Positions 7,576 to 15,449 of a stretch of DNA of 46,591 bases are shown piece by piece (positions within the stretch are counted from its first letter, which is position 1; each line of letters begins with the position of its first letter). The stretch is from 13-1-40CM-70-15 sp964641215 (lineage in GTDB: Bacteria; Gemmatimonadota; Gemmatimonadetes; Gemmatimonadales; GWC2-71-9): NCBI GenBank assembly GCA_964641215.1, contig CAZXKD010000003.1:1-46591 (forward strand), in the 5' to 3' direction. The notes under the pieces were generated by a model. That model did no database searches, was not told where the DNA came from, and was given only the letters and a program-made list of their open reading frames with translations. Both the position numbers and the translations under genes were made by a program.

Positions 7576-9099
7576 ATGGGCATGCGAGAAAAGCTCGAGC
7601 AGCTCCAGCGGCAGCGTGCCGCGTCGGAGCAGGGCGGTGGCCCCGACCGCGTCGCCACGCAGCACCAGAAGGGCAAGATGACGGCCCGCGAGCGGCTCGA
7701 CGTGCTGCTCGATCCGGGCTCGTTCGTGGAGCTGGACAGATTCGTCACCCACCGCGCGACCGATTTCGGGCTCGCCGAGGAGAAGTATCTGGGCGACGGC
7801 GTGGTCACGGGCTGGGGCCGGATCGACGGGCGGCTCGTCTACGTGTTCTCACAGGATTTCACCGTGTTCGGCGGCTCCCTGTCGGAAACCCACGCCGAGA
7901 AGATCTGCAAGGTGATGGATCTCGCGGTACGCAACGGCGCGCCGATCATCGGCCTCAACGATTCAGGCGGGGCGCGCATTCAGGAAGGCGTCGCCTCGCT
8001 GGGCGGGTACGCCGACATCTTCCTGCGCAACACTCTCGCCTCCGGGGTCGTCCCCCAGATCAGCGCGATCCTCGGCCCCTGCGCCGGTGGCGCGGTCTAC
8101 AGTCCGGCCATCACCGACTTCGTGTTCATGGTGCGAGGCCTGTCCTACATGTTCGTCACCGGCCCCAACGTCGTGAGGACGGTGACCCACGAGGAGGTTG
8201 ATTTCGAGCGCCTGGGCGGGGCCGACGTGCACGGCGCCACCTCGGGCGTGGCGCACTTCGTTCATGACTCGGAGCTCGAATGCCTGGCCGCGGTCCGCCG
8301 GCTGTTGGGCTTCCTGCCCGGGAACAACGTGGATCCGCCGCCGCGGATGCCGTGCACCGACCCGGCCGACCGCCGCGATGAGGCGTTGCTCGACATCGTT
8401 CCCGATAGCCCCAACAAGCCCTACGACATGCACGACGTGATCCGCCACGTCGTGGACCAGGGCGAGTTTTTCGACGTACAGCCGGACTACGCCGGGAACT
8501 TGCTGGTGGGTTTCGCGCGTCTGGATGGCCGGCCGATCGGCGTCGTCGCCAATCAACCGGCGCTGCTCGCGGGGGTGCTGGACATCGCCGCCTCCCTCAA
8601 GGGAGCTCGCTTCATCCGCTTCTGCGACGCCTTCCACATCCCGATCGTGACGTTCGAGGACGTTCCCGGGTTCTTGCCGGGCGTGGCGCAGGAGCATGGG
8701 GGTATCATCAAGCACGGCGCCAAGCTCCTGTACGCGTACTGCGAGGCCACCGTCCCCAAGCTCACGGTGATCACCCGCAAGGCCTACGGCGGCGCCTACG
8801 ACGTGATGAACTCCAAGCATATCCGCGGGGACTACAACGTCGCCTGGCCCACCGCCGAGATCGCCGTCATGGGCCCCAAGGGGGCGGTCGAGATTCTCTA
8901 CAAAGATGAGGCGACGGAAGCGCGCGAGGCGGAGTACCGGGAGAAATTCGCCCATCCCTACGCGGCGGCCGCGCGTGGTTTCCTCGACGACATCATCGAT
9001 CCCCGCGACACGCGCCCCCGCCTGATCGACGCGCTGCGGACGCTGGAGACCAAGCGCGACCGGACTCCCGCTCGCAAGCATGGCAACATTCCTCTGTAG
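7576..9099 (+). CDS. pccB: Acyl-CoA carboxylase, carboxyltransferase subunit (propionyl-CoA type)
   Basis: Transfers CO2 from carboxybiotin to an acyl-CoA, most likely propionyl-CoA to methylmalonyl-CoA. The 507 residues show the two-lobe crotonase-like fold of this family: NDSGGARIQEGVASLGGYADIF and GPCAGGAVYSPAITDFVFMV in the N-lobe, and FCDAFHIPIVTFEDVPGFLPG, KAYGGAYDVMNSKH and AWPTAEIAVMGPKGAVEIL in the C-lobe. The length is typical of PccB and unlike the split AccA/AccD pair; a separate accD lies at 38446. The biotin carboxylase and carrier genes follow in the same unit. Substrate specificity (acetyl-, propionyl- or longer acyl-CoA) is inferred from the overall motif pattern. Confidence 0.9.
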   Translation: MGMREKLEQLQRQRAASEQGGGPDRVATQHQKGKMTARERLDVLLDPGSFVELDRFVTHRATDFGLAEEKYLGDGVVTGWGRIDGRLVYVFSQDFTVFGGSLSETHAEKICKVMDLAVRNGAPIIGLNDSGGARIQEGVASLGGYADIFLRNTLASGVVPQISAILGPCAGGAVYSPAITDFVFMVRGLSYMFVTGPNVVRTVTHEEVDFERLGGADVHGATSGVAHFVHDSELECLAAVRRLLGFLPGNNVDPPPRMPCTDPADRRDEALLDIVPDSPNKPYDMHDVIRHVVDQGEFFDVQPDYAGNLLVGFARLDGRPIGVVANQPALLAGVLDIAASLKGARFIRFCDAFHIPIVTFEDVPGFLPGVAQEHGGIIKHGAKLLYAYCEATVPKLTVITRKAYGGAYDVMNSKHIRGDYNVAWPTAEIAVMGPKGAVEILYKDEATEAREAEYREKFAHPYAAAARGFLDDIIDPRDTRPRLIDALRTLETKRDRTPARKHGNIPL

Positions 9100-9171
9100 C
9101 GTCGTCGCGTTCGCGACGCTGCTCCAGGGAGGAGGGGGCGGGGGGGGGCACCGGCGGATACCCTGGCGCCG
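9080..9171 (+). other. Out-of-frame signal-peptide leader with G9 tract
   Basis: An ATG at 9080, inside the pccB 3' end, opens a frame encoding a hydrophobic signal-like start (FLCSVVAFATLL) and then glycines. The downstream gene continues in a different frame. The switch lies in a G-rich tract: five G at 9134-9138 and nine G at 9140-9148. One added G would join the leader to the frame open at 9172. This is either a slippage-prone or phase-variable tract, or a one-base assembly error. Confidence 0.55.
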
Positions 9172-10074
9172 TTGCGCTCGCGCATTGCCAAGGATTCCGG
9201 AGACGGAGAGGCCTGGTTCCAGCTGGGTGAGGGATACCTGCGACTCTCGGCACTGTATCACATGCATCGGAGTCCCGGCGGACGGGGGGAAGGGGGGGGA
9301 GGGGGGGAGGGGCTGGGCGACACCGCTTGGGCGCGCGCGATCCTCGACACCGCCGACGAGGCGTTCGCGCGAGCGGGGACACTGCGGGCCGGCACAGCCG
9401 CGGGCGACTCGGCTCGCGTCCTGCGCGTCTTCGCGTGGGGCGAACGGGCCTTCCTCGCCTGGGAGCTGGAGGGAGCGGGCGCGGCAGCGGCGCGGACCTG
9501 GAGCCTGTTGCCTCCGGACGCCAAGCTGCCGCCGGTTCTCCAGGAGCTGGGCGAGAACCTGCTTCGCGCCTGCCCGCGTCACAGCGTGCTCCTCACGGGG
9601 GAGCCGGCGGGCACGCATGCCGCCTGGTTCATGCGGTTCTCGCGCGGGCTGCGTCCCGACGTCGTCGTGCTTCCCCTGACCGTGTGGGCGACGGATAGTG
9701 TGTTCCGGCGTGCCGTGCTTCGCGAGCTGAGGCTGGCGCGGGCCGGCCGGACGCCGGATGCGTCCTTCGGCCCGGTGCTGGCGCGGCGGCCGCTGTGCGC
9801 CGGCATGGGATTCGAGCGGCCCCCCGAGGTCCGGCCGCGGGTCCGGTGGAGGACGCGGCCGCTCGTCTGGGCGGCCGGCCCCGGCATCGGTGACAGCCCG
9901 GTCCCGCCGCAGGATTTCGTGTTCGCCGCGCTGAAGCTCGCGCTCGATGCCAACGACACATGGGCCCGTCCAGCGATCGCCACCTACCGGCGAGCGGCGG
10001 CGCTCACCCCCGCGCTGTGCCGGACCATGGCCGGCTTCGCGGTGCCGTCGGAGAAGGTCGGGTGCCGTCGCTGA
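9172..10074 (+). CDS. Unknown TPR-like protein in the carboxylase cluster
   Basis: I do not recognise the family. The open frame (300 residues from a TTG at 9172) starts with DSGDGEAWFQLGEGYLRLSALY, which looks like a tetratricopeptide-type helix pair. A Gly-rich insertion follows, encoded by G8 and G7 tracts at 9292-9307. The middle segment (SVLLTGEPAGTHAAW, then LRPDVVVLPL and a following W) faintly recalls the C-terminal region of DUF2723-type membrane glycosyltransferase proteins. The in-frame codons upstream of 9172 also read sensibly (APADTLAPL), so the true start is probably the ATG at 9080, joined by a frameshift in the G9 tract; that would supply a signal peptide. The 3' end overlaps the biotin carboxylase gene by 13 bases, so it belongs to the same operon. 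Confidence 0.6.
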   Translation: MRSRIAKDSGDGEAWFQLGEGYLRLSALYHMHRSPGGRGEGGGGGEGLGDTAWARAILDTADEAFARAGTLRAGTAAGDSARVLRVFAWGERAFLAWELEGAGAAAARTWSLLPPDAKLPPVLQELGENLLRACPRHSVLLTGEPAGTHAAWFMRFSRGLRPDVVVLPLTVWATDSVFRRAVLRELRLARAGRTPDASFGPVLARRPLCAGMGFERPPEVRPRVRWRTRPLVWAAGPGIGDSPVPPQDFVFAALKLALDANDTWARPAIATYRRAAALTPALCRTMAGFAVPSEKVGCRR

Positions 10075-11600
10075 TCCGGCGCGTGCTCGTCGCCAACCGC
10101 GGCGAGATCGCCCTCCGCATCATCCGGGCGTGCCATGAAGAAGGGCTCGAGGCGGTCGCGGTCTATTCCGAGGCCGACCGTCTCGCTCCGCATGTGCGCG
10201 CCGCGGAGATCGCCGTTCTGCTTGGAGCCCCGCCGGCCGGCGAATCCTATCTCGACATCGCCAAGCTGATCGCGGCCGCTCAGGCGACGGGGTGCCAGGC
10301 GATTCATCCCGGATACGGGTTCCTGTCCGAGCGCGCCGCGTTCGCTCAGGCTGTGGTGGATGCGGATCTGATATTCGTCGGACCGCCGCCGTCGGCCATC
10401 AAGGCGATGGGGGACAAGACCGCGGCCCGGCGCCGCATGCAGGCGGCGGGCGTGCCGATCGTCCCGGGGATCTCGACGACGCTGCGTGACGCATCCGAGG
10501 CGCGGCGTGAGGCCTCCCGTCTCGGCTACCCAGTGCTGCTGAAAGCGACCGCGGGCGGCGGCGGGAAAGGGATGCGGTTGGTGGAAGCCGAGGGTGCGAT
10601 GGAGGCGGGGTTTTGGGCGGCGCAGAGCGAGGCACACAAGGCGTTCGGCGACGGCCGCCTGTACGTGGAGAAGTACGCGCGGCGGCCGCGGCACGTCGAA
10701 ATCCAGATCCTCGCCGACACTCATGGACGGGTCGTGGCACTGGGGGAGCGGGAGTGCAGCATTCAGCGCCGCCATCAGAAACTGGTCGAGGAAGCGCCCT
10801 CTCCTGCGGTCTCGCCGGCGCTGCGGCGCCGCATGGGCGAAGCAGCCACCGCCGCGGCGGGCGCCGTGGGGTACGTCGGAGCCGGAACGATCGAGTTCCT
10901 GCTCATGCCCACCGGAGAGTTCCACTTCCTCGAGATGAACACCCGCATCCAGGTCGAGCATCCCGTGACGGAATTGGTGTATGGAGTGGACTTGGTCCGC
11001 GAGCAGCTGCGGATCGCGGCCGGGGAGCCGATGCGCATCCGGTGGGGAGGAGGCGGGGGTGGCGGGGCCATGGAACCACGCGGTCACGCCATCGAATGCC
11101 GCATCACCGCCGAGGATCCCTGGAACGATTTTCTGCCGGCCGCCGGCGTGGTGCAGTACCTCCGCGTGCCGGGCGGTCCGGGGGTGCGATGGGATGGTGG
11201 GGTGGAGGCCGGCAACGAGGTCACGCTGTTCTACGACCCTCTGCTCGCCAAGCTCATCGTGTGGGGCGAGACGCGCGATGCGGCCATACGCCGCATGCGC
11301 CAGGCCCTGCGCGAGCTGGTCATCGTCGGCCTGCCGACTTCGCAGGCCTTTCACCTGCGCGTGATGGAGGACCCGGACTTCCAGCGCGGCGAGCTCGATA
11401 TCACCTACCTCGAGCGCGTGGGTCCGCGACTGCTCGGCGTCCCGCCGGCCCCAGCGTTGCTTCGCGCGGTGGCTGTGACGGCCGCACTGCTTGCTGACGA
11501 ACGGCGTTCGGCAGGGCGTGTGCGCCCGGTCGCCGACGGTCGCGCGGGCGATCTGTCGCCGTGGGGGCAACTGGCGCGGCGCGACGGGCTCCGCGAATGA
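10062..11600 (+). CDS. Biotin carboxylase subunit of acyl-CoA carboxylase
   Basis: Carboxylates carrier-bound biotin using ATP and bicarbonate, supplying the carboxyltransferase encoded at 7576. The 512 residues show the pre-ATP-grasp start (VLVANRGEIALRIIRA), HPGYGFLSE, the Gly-rich ATP loop KATAGGGGKGM, and the catalytic EMNTRIQVEHPVTE. No biotin carrier domain is fused; it is encoded separately at 12879. The GTG at 10062 gives the canonical start and overlaps the upstream gene. A run of seven glycines at about residues 329-335 replaces the usual short loop before GHAIECRI and is encoded by G-rich DNA at 11041-11070. It could equally serve acetyl-CoA carboxylase (accC), since no other accC is seen here. 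The 3' end overlaps the next gene by 4 bases. Confidence 0.9.
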   Translation: MPSLIRRVLVANRGEIALRIIRACHEEGLEAVAVYSEADRLAPHVRAAEIAVLLGAPPAGESYLDIAKLIAAAQATGCQAIHPGYGFLSERAAFAQAVVDADLIFVGPPPSAIKAMGDKTAARRRMQAAGVPIVPGISTTLRDASEARREASRLGYPVLLKATAGGGGKGMRLVEAEGAMEAGFWAAQSEAHKAFGDGRLYVEKYARRPRHVEIQILADTHGRVVALGERECSIQRRHQKLVEEAPSPAVSPALRRRMGEAATAAAGAVGYVGAGTIEFLLMPTGEFHFLEMNTRIQVEHPVTELVYGVDLVREQLRIAAGEPMRIRWGGGGGGGAMEPRGHAIECRITAEDPWNDFLPAAGVVQYLRVPGGPGVRWDGGVEAGNEVTLFYDPLLAKLIVWGETRDAAIRRMRQALRELVIVGLPTSQAFHLRVMEDPDFQRGELDITYLERVGPRLLGVPPAPALLRAVAVTAALLADERRSAGRVRPVADGRAGDLSPWGQLARRDGLRE

Positions 11601-12865
11601 GCGACACGGTGACCATCACGGGAATCGCCGCGGGCGGCGACGGCGTCGGCAGGCTGGCGGACGGGCGCGCGGTGTTCGTGCCCCGCACGGCGCCTGGGGA
11701 GCGCGTTCGCCTGCGCACGGGGGAGGGGCAGGAGGGCGGGGCAGGGGAGCTCAGATTCCACAAGAACTTCGCTCGCGGCGAGGTCGCCGAGATCCTCGAG
11801 ACGGGAGCGGCGCGCGTCACACCGCCGTGTCCCCATTACGGGCAGGACCGGTGCGGCGGCTGCCAACTGCAGCACCTGGCGTACGACGCTCAGCTCGCCG
11901 CCAAGCGGACGATCGTGGGGGACGCTCTCCGGCGCATCGGTAAGCTCGACGTTCCTGACCCGGAGATCGTCGAGGCCGTGGAGGAATGGCGGTATGGGAC
12001 GCGGGTCTCCATGGCGGCCAGGAGCGCCGCACGGTCGGACGGACGGACCGTCGGACTGCACCCGTACGATAGCCCCGCACGCGTCTTCCCACTCCTCGAC
12101 TGCCATATCGCGGACTTCCGGCTGATGGGGCTCTGGAGGGAGCTTCGCGCGCATCCCGAGCTGCTGCCGCCGCGCCTGACGGGGCTGACGTTGCGGTTGG
12201 ATCGCGAGGGACGCCGGCACGTGATCGTCGAGTCGGGGGGAGAGCCATGGCAGACGGCCGAGCGACTGCGGGCGCTGCTGCCGGACGCCGCCCAGGTGGT
12301 GTGCTGGTGGCAGCCGGCCAAGGGCGCGGCCCGCGTCGTGGCCGGTCCCAGCTCCGGTTTTCGGGGGATCGCCTTCGAGCCGGTGAACCCTGAGATGAGC
12401 GCGCTGGCGCGCCGCTGGGCGGTGGAACAGCTGGGCGACCTGCGCCGCCAAGTGACCTGGGACCTGTACGGCGGCATCGGGGATACGGCGGCGCTGCTGG
12501 CTGAACAAGGCGCGGAGGTCCTAAGCGTGGACGCCGACGAGCAGGCGAGCGCCTGGGCCGCTCGCCGGGGCCTGCCGGACTCGGTCCGCTTCATCGCCGG
12601 CCGGGCGGAGGATGTGCTCCCCAGCCTGCCGCCGCCCCACGCGGTCGTGATGAGCCCGCCGCGGGCAGGCCTGCACTGGGACGTCATTCTGCGGTTCACC
12701 GGCGAGCCGGTTGCGCATCTGGTCTACAGTTCTCGCGATCCGGCGACGCTGGCGCGCGATCTCCTCCGGCTCAGCGTCAACTACCGGGTCGCCGCCGTCA
12801 AGGCGTTCGACCTGTTCCCCCAGACGGCGCGTGTGGAGACCGTGGTCGCACTGGAGGCCGCATGA
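11597..12865 (+). CDS. RlmD/TrmA-family RNA methyltransferase homologue lacking the catalytic cysteine
   Basis: Family members methylate C5 of uridine in 23S rRNA or tRNA with SAM. The 422-residue protein has an N-terminal TRAM-like domain (residues 1-60). It has Fe-S cluster cysteines 78, 86 and 89, with a further Cys in LLDCHIAD, and a SAM-binding segment (WDLYGGIGDTAALLA). The catalytic elements are altered. The family's VSCNPATLARD reads YSSRDPATLARD, so the nucleophilic Cys is Arg380 (CGC at 12734-12736). The DPxR motif reads SPPRAG (Ser353). The general-base Glu (E414 in RVETV) is kept. The predicted product could bind RNA and SAM but not perform the known chemistry. It is embedded between biotin carboxylase and carrier genes, overlapping the former by 4 bases. 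Confidence 0.85.
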   Translation: MSDTVTITGIAAGGDGVGRLADGRAVFVPRTAPGERVRLRTGEGQEGGAGELRFHKNFARGEVAEILETGAARVTPPCPHYGQDRCGGCQLQHLAYDAQLAAKRTIVGDALRRIGKLDVPDPEIVEAVEEWRYGTRVSMAARSAARSDGRTVGLHPYDSPARVFPLLDCHIADFRLMGLWRELRAHPELLPPRLTGLTLRLDREGRRHVIVESGGEPWQTAERLRALLPDAAQVVCWWQPAKGAARVVAGPSSGFRGIAFEPVNPEMSALARRWAVEQLGDLRRQVTWDLYGGIGDTAALLAEQGAEVLSVDADEQASAWAARRGLPDSVRFIAGRAEDVLPSLPPPHAVVMSPPRAGLHWDVILRFTGEPVAHLVYSSRDPATLARDLLRLSVNYRVAAVKAFDLFPQTARVETVVALEAA

Positions 12866-12878
12866 CCAGGGAGGAAGG

Positions 12879-13409
12879 GTGAAGTACTACGTGCGAGTAG
12901 GGAATCGCGACCAACCGTTCGAAGTCGAGGTAGCGGGAGGACGAGTGATCGTCGACGGGGTGGGGTTCGAGGCACACCTTGCGGCTGTCCCGGGCACGCC
13001 GCTACAGCACCTGCTCCTCGCCGGCGACTCTTGGACCGTGGCCGCGCAGCTGCTGGAGGGATCGGTGCCGCTGCGGCTGGCGCTGGGGGCAGTGGGGGAG
13101 CGGTTCGACGTGGAGGTCGTCGACGAGCGGACCCGACAGATCCAGGCTCTTACCGGAGCGCCGCCAGGCCCGGCGGGCGGCGGCACGGTCCGCGCGCCGA
13201 TGCCGGGGCTCGTCGTGCGCATCGAAGTCGAGGCGGGGCAACGAGTGGAGGCGGGGGCCGGCCTGGTGGTGGTGGAGGCGATGAAGATGGAAAACGAGCT
13301 GCGCGCGCAGCGGGCCGGTGTGGTCGCGGCGGTGCACGTGACAGTGGGTCAGGCGGTAGAAAAGGGAGCGCCGCTCGTAACCGTCGAAGGCTCGGAACCT
13401 TCGGGTTGA
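12879..13409 (+). CDS. Biotin carboxyl carrier protein of acyl-CoA carboxylase
   Basis: Carries the biotin that shuttles CO2 between the carboxylase and carboxyltransferase encoded upstream. The 176-residue protein ends in a biotinyl domain: APMPGLVVRIEVEAGQRVEAG, then the biotinylation site EAMKMENEL, then QAVEKGAPL. The first 100 residues form a separate beta-rich domain, as in carriers that work with PccA/PccB-type partners. GGGAGG lies just ahead of the GTG start at 12879. It closes the carboxylase cluster, and the rplM promoter overlaps its stop codon. Confidence 0.88.
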   Translation: MKYYVRVGNRDQPFEVEVAGGRVIVDGVGFEAHLAAVPGTPLQHLLLAGDSWTVAAQLLEGSVPLRLALGAVGERFDVEVVDERTRQIQALTGAPPGPAGGGTVRAPMPGLVVRIEVEAGQRVEAGAGLVVVEAMKMENELRAQRAGVVAAVHVTVGQAVEKGAPLVTVEGSEPSG

Positions 13410-13434
13410 CAGGCCCTTACGCCCCTGGTAAGAT
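13406..13434 (+). promoter_or_regulatory. Sigma-70-type promoter of rplM-rpsI
   Basis: TTGACA (13406-13411), a 17-base spacer and TAAGAT (13429-13434): a consensus -35 and a good -10. Transcription should begin near 13441, leaving a leader of about 27 bases with GAGGGCG ahead of the rplM ATG. Confidence 0.8.
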
Positions 13435-13467
13435 TTCCGTCTGCCAATTTTTCGGACCGCGAGGGCG

Positions 13468-13911
13468 ATGAAGACGTATACGCTGAAACCGCAAGATGTG
13501 GAGCGCCGCTGGTTCGTGGTCGACGCGGCTGGGCAGCCGCTCGGCCGCTTGGCCAGTCGCGTGGCGCAGATCCTGCGGGGCAAGCACAAGCCGACCTTCA
13601 CGCCGCACGTCAACGGTGGCGATTGCGTCATCGTCGTGAACGCGGAGCGCATCGCCCTGTCGGGCAGGAAGCTCGAGCAAAAACGCTACTTCCGGCACAC
13701 GGGCTACATGGGGCACGAGCGGTTCACCCCCCTCAAGTCACTGCTCACGAAGCATCCCGAGCGCGTGATCGAGAGAGCGGTGTGGGGGATGCTCCCCAAG
13801 ACCACGCTCTCCCGACAGAAGGTCAAACAGATGCTGAAGGTGTACGCCGGGCCCACCCATCCGCACGCGGCGCAGCAGCCGCAGCCGCTGACGCTCGCGG
13901 CGGCCGAATGA
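13468..13911 (+). CDS. rplM: 50S ribosomal protein L13
   Basis: An early-assembly protein of the large subunit. The 147 residues start with KTYTLKPQDVERRWFVVDA and keep GRLAS, the LRGKHKPTFTPH loop, and the signature YFRHTGYMG...AVWGMLPK. The length is typical. It is driven by the promoter at 13406-13434 and overlaps rpsI by 4 bases, the usual rplM-rpsI pairing. Confidence 0.97.
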   Translation: MKTYTLKPQDVERRWFVVDAAGQPLGRLASRVAQILRGKHKPTFTPHVNGGDCVIVVNAERIALSGRKLEQKRYFRHTGYMGHERFTPLKSLLTKHPERVIERAVWGMLPKTTLSRQKVKQMLKVYAGPTHPHAAQQPQPLTLAAAE

Positions 13912-14309
13912 CCGCGACGCCGGAGCTGCGCTGGCACGCGATCGGACGGCGCAAGGTCAGCGTGGCGCGGGTTTACCTCACGCCGGGCTCGGGAAAGTGG
14001 AACATCAACGGGCGCACGCTGGGCGACTACTTCCCGCGGCCGTCGCTCGTGTCCCACATCCAGCAGCCGTTCACCGCGACCGACACGCTGGGCGCCTTCG
14101 ACGTGCGGGCGCGGGTGGCGGGCGGCGGCGTGACGGGGCAGGCGGGTGCCGTGCGCATGGGGATCGCGCGGGCGCTGTGCCTGGCCGACGACCGGCACCG
14201 CAAGAAGCTGCGCGAGCAGGGCCTGCTCACGCGCGATCCGCGCGCCGTGGAGCGCAAGAAGCCCGGGCGCGCGGGAGCGCGGAAGCGGTTCCAGTTCTCG
14301 AAGCGGTAA
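13908..14309 (+). CDS. rpsI: 30S ribosomal protein S9
   Basis: A small-subunit protein whose basic C-terminal tail reaches the P-site tRNA. The 133 residues include the start block AIGRRKVSVARVYLTPG, the GGGVTGQAGAVRMGIARAL signature, and the tail ARKRFQFSKR ending in the conserved Lys-Arg. The ATG at 13908 overlaps the rplM stop. A heptamer hairpin follows 9 bases after the stop. Confidence 0.97.
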   Translation: MTATPELRWHAIGRRKVSVARVYLTPGSGKWNINGRTLGDYFPRPSLVSHIQQPFTATDTLGAFDVRARVAGGGVTGQAGAVRMGIARALCLADDRHRKKLREQGLLTRDPRAVERKKPGRAGARKRFQFSKR

Positions 14310-14318
14310 GACAAGCTC

Positions 14319-14382
14319 TCAGCCGTCAGCCATCAGCCGTCAGTGCTGAGGGCTGTATGCTGATGGCTGATGGCTGATGGCT
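14319..14382. repeat. Inverted heptamer-array hairpin between rpsI and rpsB
   Basis: The left arm has TCAGCCG/TCAGCCA units at 14319, 14326 and 14333, plus TCAG. The right arm has three GCTGATG units at 14359, 14366 and 14373, plus GCT. The arms are complementary over about 23 bases with a central loop of about 15. No U-run follows, so it may end or stabilise the rplM-rpsI transcript. The 95 bases from here to rpsB show no other element I can support except an A/G-rich ribosome binding site. Confidence 0.85.
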
Positions 14383-14477
14383 AAATCCACACGTCGCTTG
14401 ATCCCGTCGGGGTCTCCGCAGCGCGGAGTGAAGCGGGAGGCGAGAGCGGCGGCGGCATAACCCAGGAAAGGAAGTGC

Positions 14478-15359
14478 ATGGCGCAGCCGCAATTGCAGGA
14501 CCTGCTCGAAGCCGGTGTCCACTTCGGGCATCAGACCCGCCGGTGGAACCCGAAGATGCGCCGCTTCATCTTCGCGGAGCGCTCCGGCATCTACATCATC
14601 GACCTCCAGAAGACGCTGCGACAGCTCGAGCAGGCCCAGGAGCTGTTGCGCTCGGTCGTGCTCAGGGGCGAGGGCGTGCTCTTCGTGTGCACCAAGAAGC
14701 AGCTGAAGCTGATTCTCCAGGCGGAGGCCGAGCGGTGCGGCGCCTTTTACGTGACGGAGCGCTGGCTGGGGGGGACGCTCACCAACTTCCAGACGATCAA
14801 GCGGCAGATCAAGCGGCTCAAGGAGCTGGAGCAAGGCTCGGTCGAAGGCGACTTCGAGAACTACACCAAGAAGGAGCAGCTGCTGTTCGACCGCGAGCGC
14901 GTGAAGCTCGAAAAGAATTTGTCGGGCATCAAGAACATGTCCCGCCTGCCAGGCGCTCTGTTCGTCGTGGACGCGAAGAAGGAGCGCATCGCGGTGGCGG
15001 AGGCCAACAAGCTCGGCATCCCGGTGGTCGCCATCGTGGACACCAACGCGGATCCCGACCTGATCACCGTGCCGGTGCCGGGCAACGACGACGCGATCCG
15101 GGCCGTGTCGCTGATCACGGCGGCTCTCTCGGACGTCATCGCGGAGGCCCGGCGCCAGCAGCCGTTGCGCGAGCCGGGTGAGGAAGGCGAGGGCGTGACC
15201 TACTCGACCGAGACCGGGGTCGAGGCGGAGGTGGAGGGTGAGCGCAGGAAGAAGCCGGCGCGGCGCAAGCGGCGGCCCAAGCCGGAGGCGATCGCCGCGC
15301 GGCTGAAGAGCGAGGACACGCCGGCGGCGGGCGAGGCCCCCGCGGGGACCGAGGGCTGA
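14478..15359 (+). CDS. rpsB: 30S ribosomal protein S2
   Basis: A small-subunit protein on the back of the 30S subunit that helps recruit S1. The 293 residues contain LLEAGVHFGHQTRRWNPKM, the IYIIDLQKT helix, ERWLGGTLTNF and the IVDTNADPD block. Residues beyond about 235 form a basic, Ala/Pro-rich tail (RRKKPARRKRRPK) longer than in Escherichia coli. AGGAAAGGAAG lies ahead of the ATG. A terminator-like hairpin separates it from tsf. Confidence 0.96.
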   Translation: MAQPQLQDLLEAGVHFGHQTRRWNPKMRRFIFAERSGIYIIDLQKTLRQLEQAQELLRSVVLRGEGVLFVCTKKQLKLILQAEAERCGAFYVTERWLGGTLTNFQTIKRQIKRLKELEQGSVEGDFENYTKKEQLLFDRERVKLEKNLSGIKNMSRLPGALFVVDAKKERIAVAEANKLGIPVVAIVDTNADPDLITVPVPGNDDAIRAVSLITAALSDVIAEARRQQPLREPGEEGEGVTYSTETGVEAEVEGERRKKPARRKRRPKPEAIAARLKSEDTPAAGEAPAGTEG

Positions 15360-15392
15360 CCCGGTCTCCTCGGCCGCGCGTGACAACCTGAC

Positions 15393-15431
15393 CGCCGCCC
15401 TCCCGGCCCCACGGCGCGAGGGCGGCGTTTT
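15393..15431 (+). terminator. Terminator/attenuator between rpsB and tsf
   Basis: A 10-bp perfect stem (CGCCGCCCTC at 15393-15402 with 15418-15427), a 15-base loop, then TTTT. It lies between two normally co-transcribed genes, so it probably lowers tsf expression relative to rpsB or marks a processing site. Confidence 0.75.
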
Positions 15432-15449
15432 CATGAGGAGTGACACCTG

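Noticed and set aside
9080..9679. The 199-residue frame opened by the ATG at 9080 as a complete gene
   Set aside because: After the signal-like start it becomes Arg/Pro/Ser-rich out-of-frame translation. The protein-like sequence lies in the frame ending at 10074.
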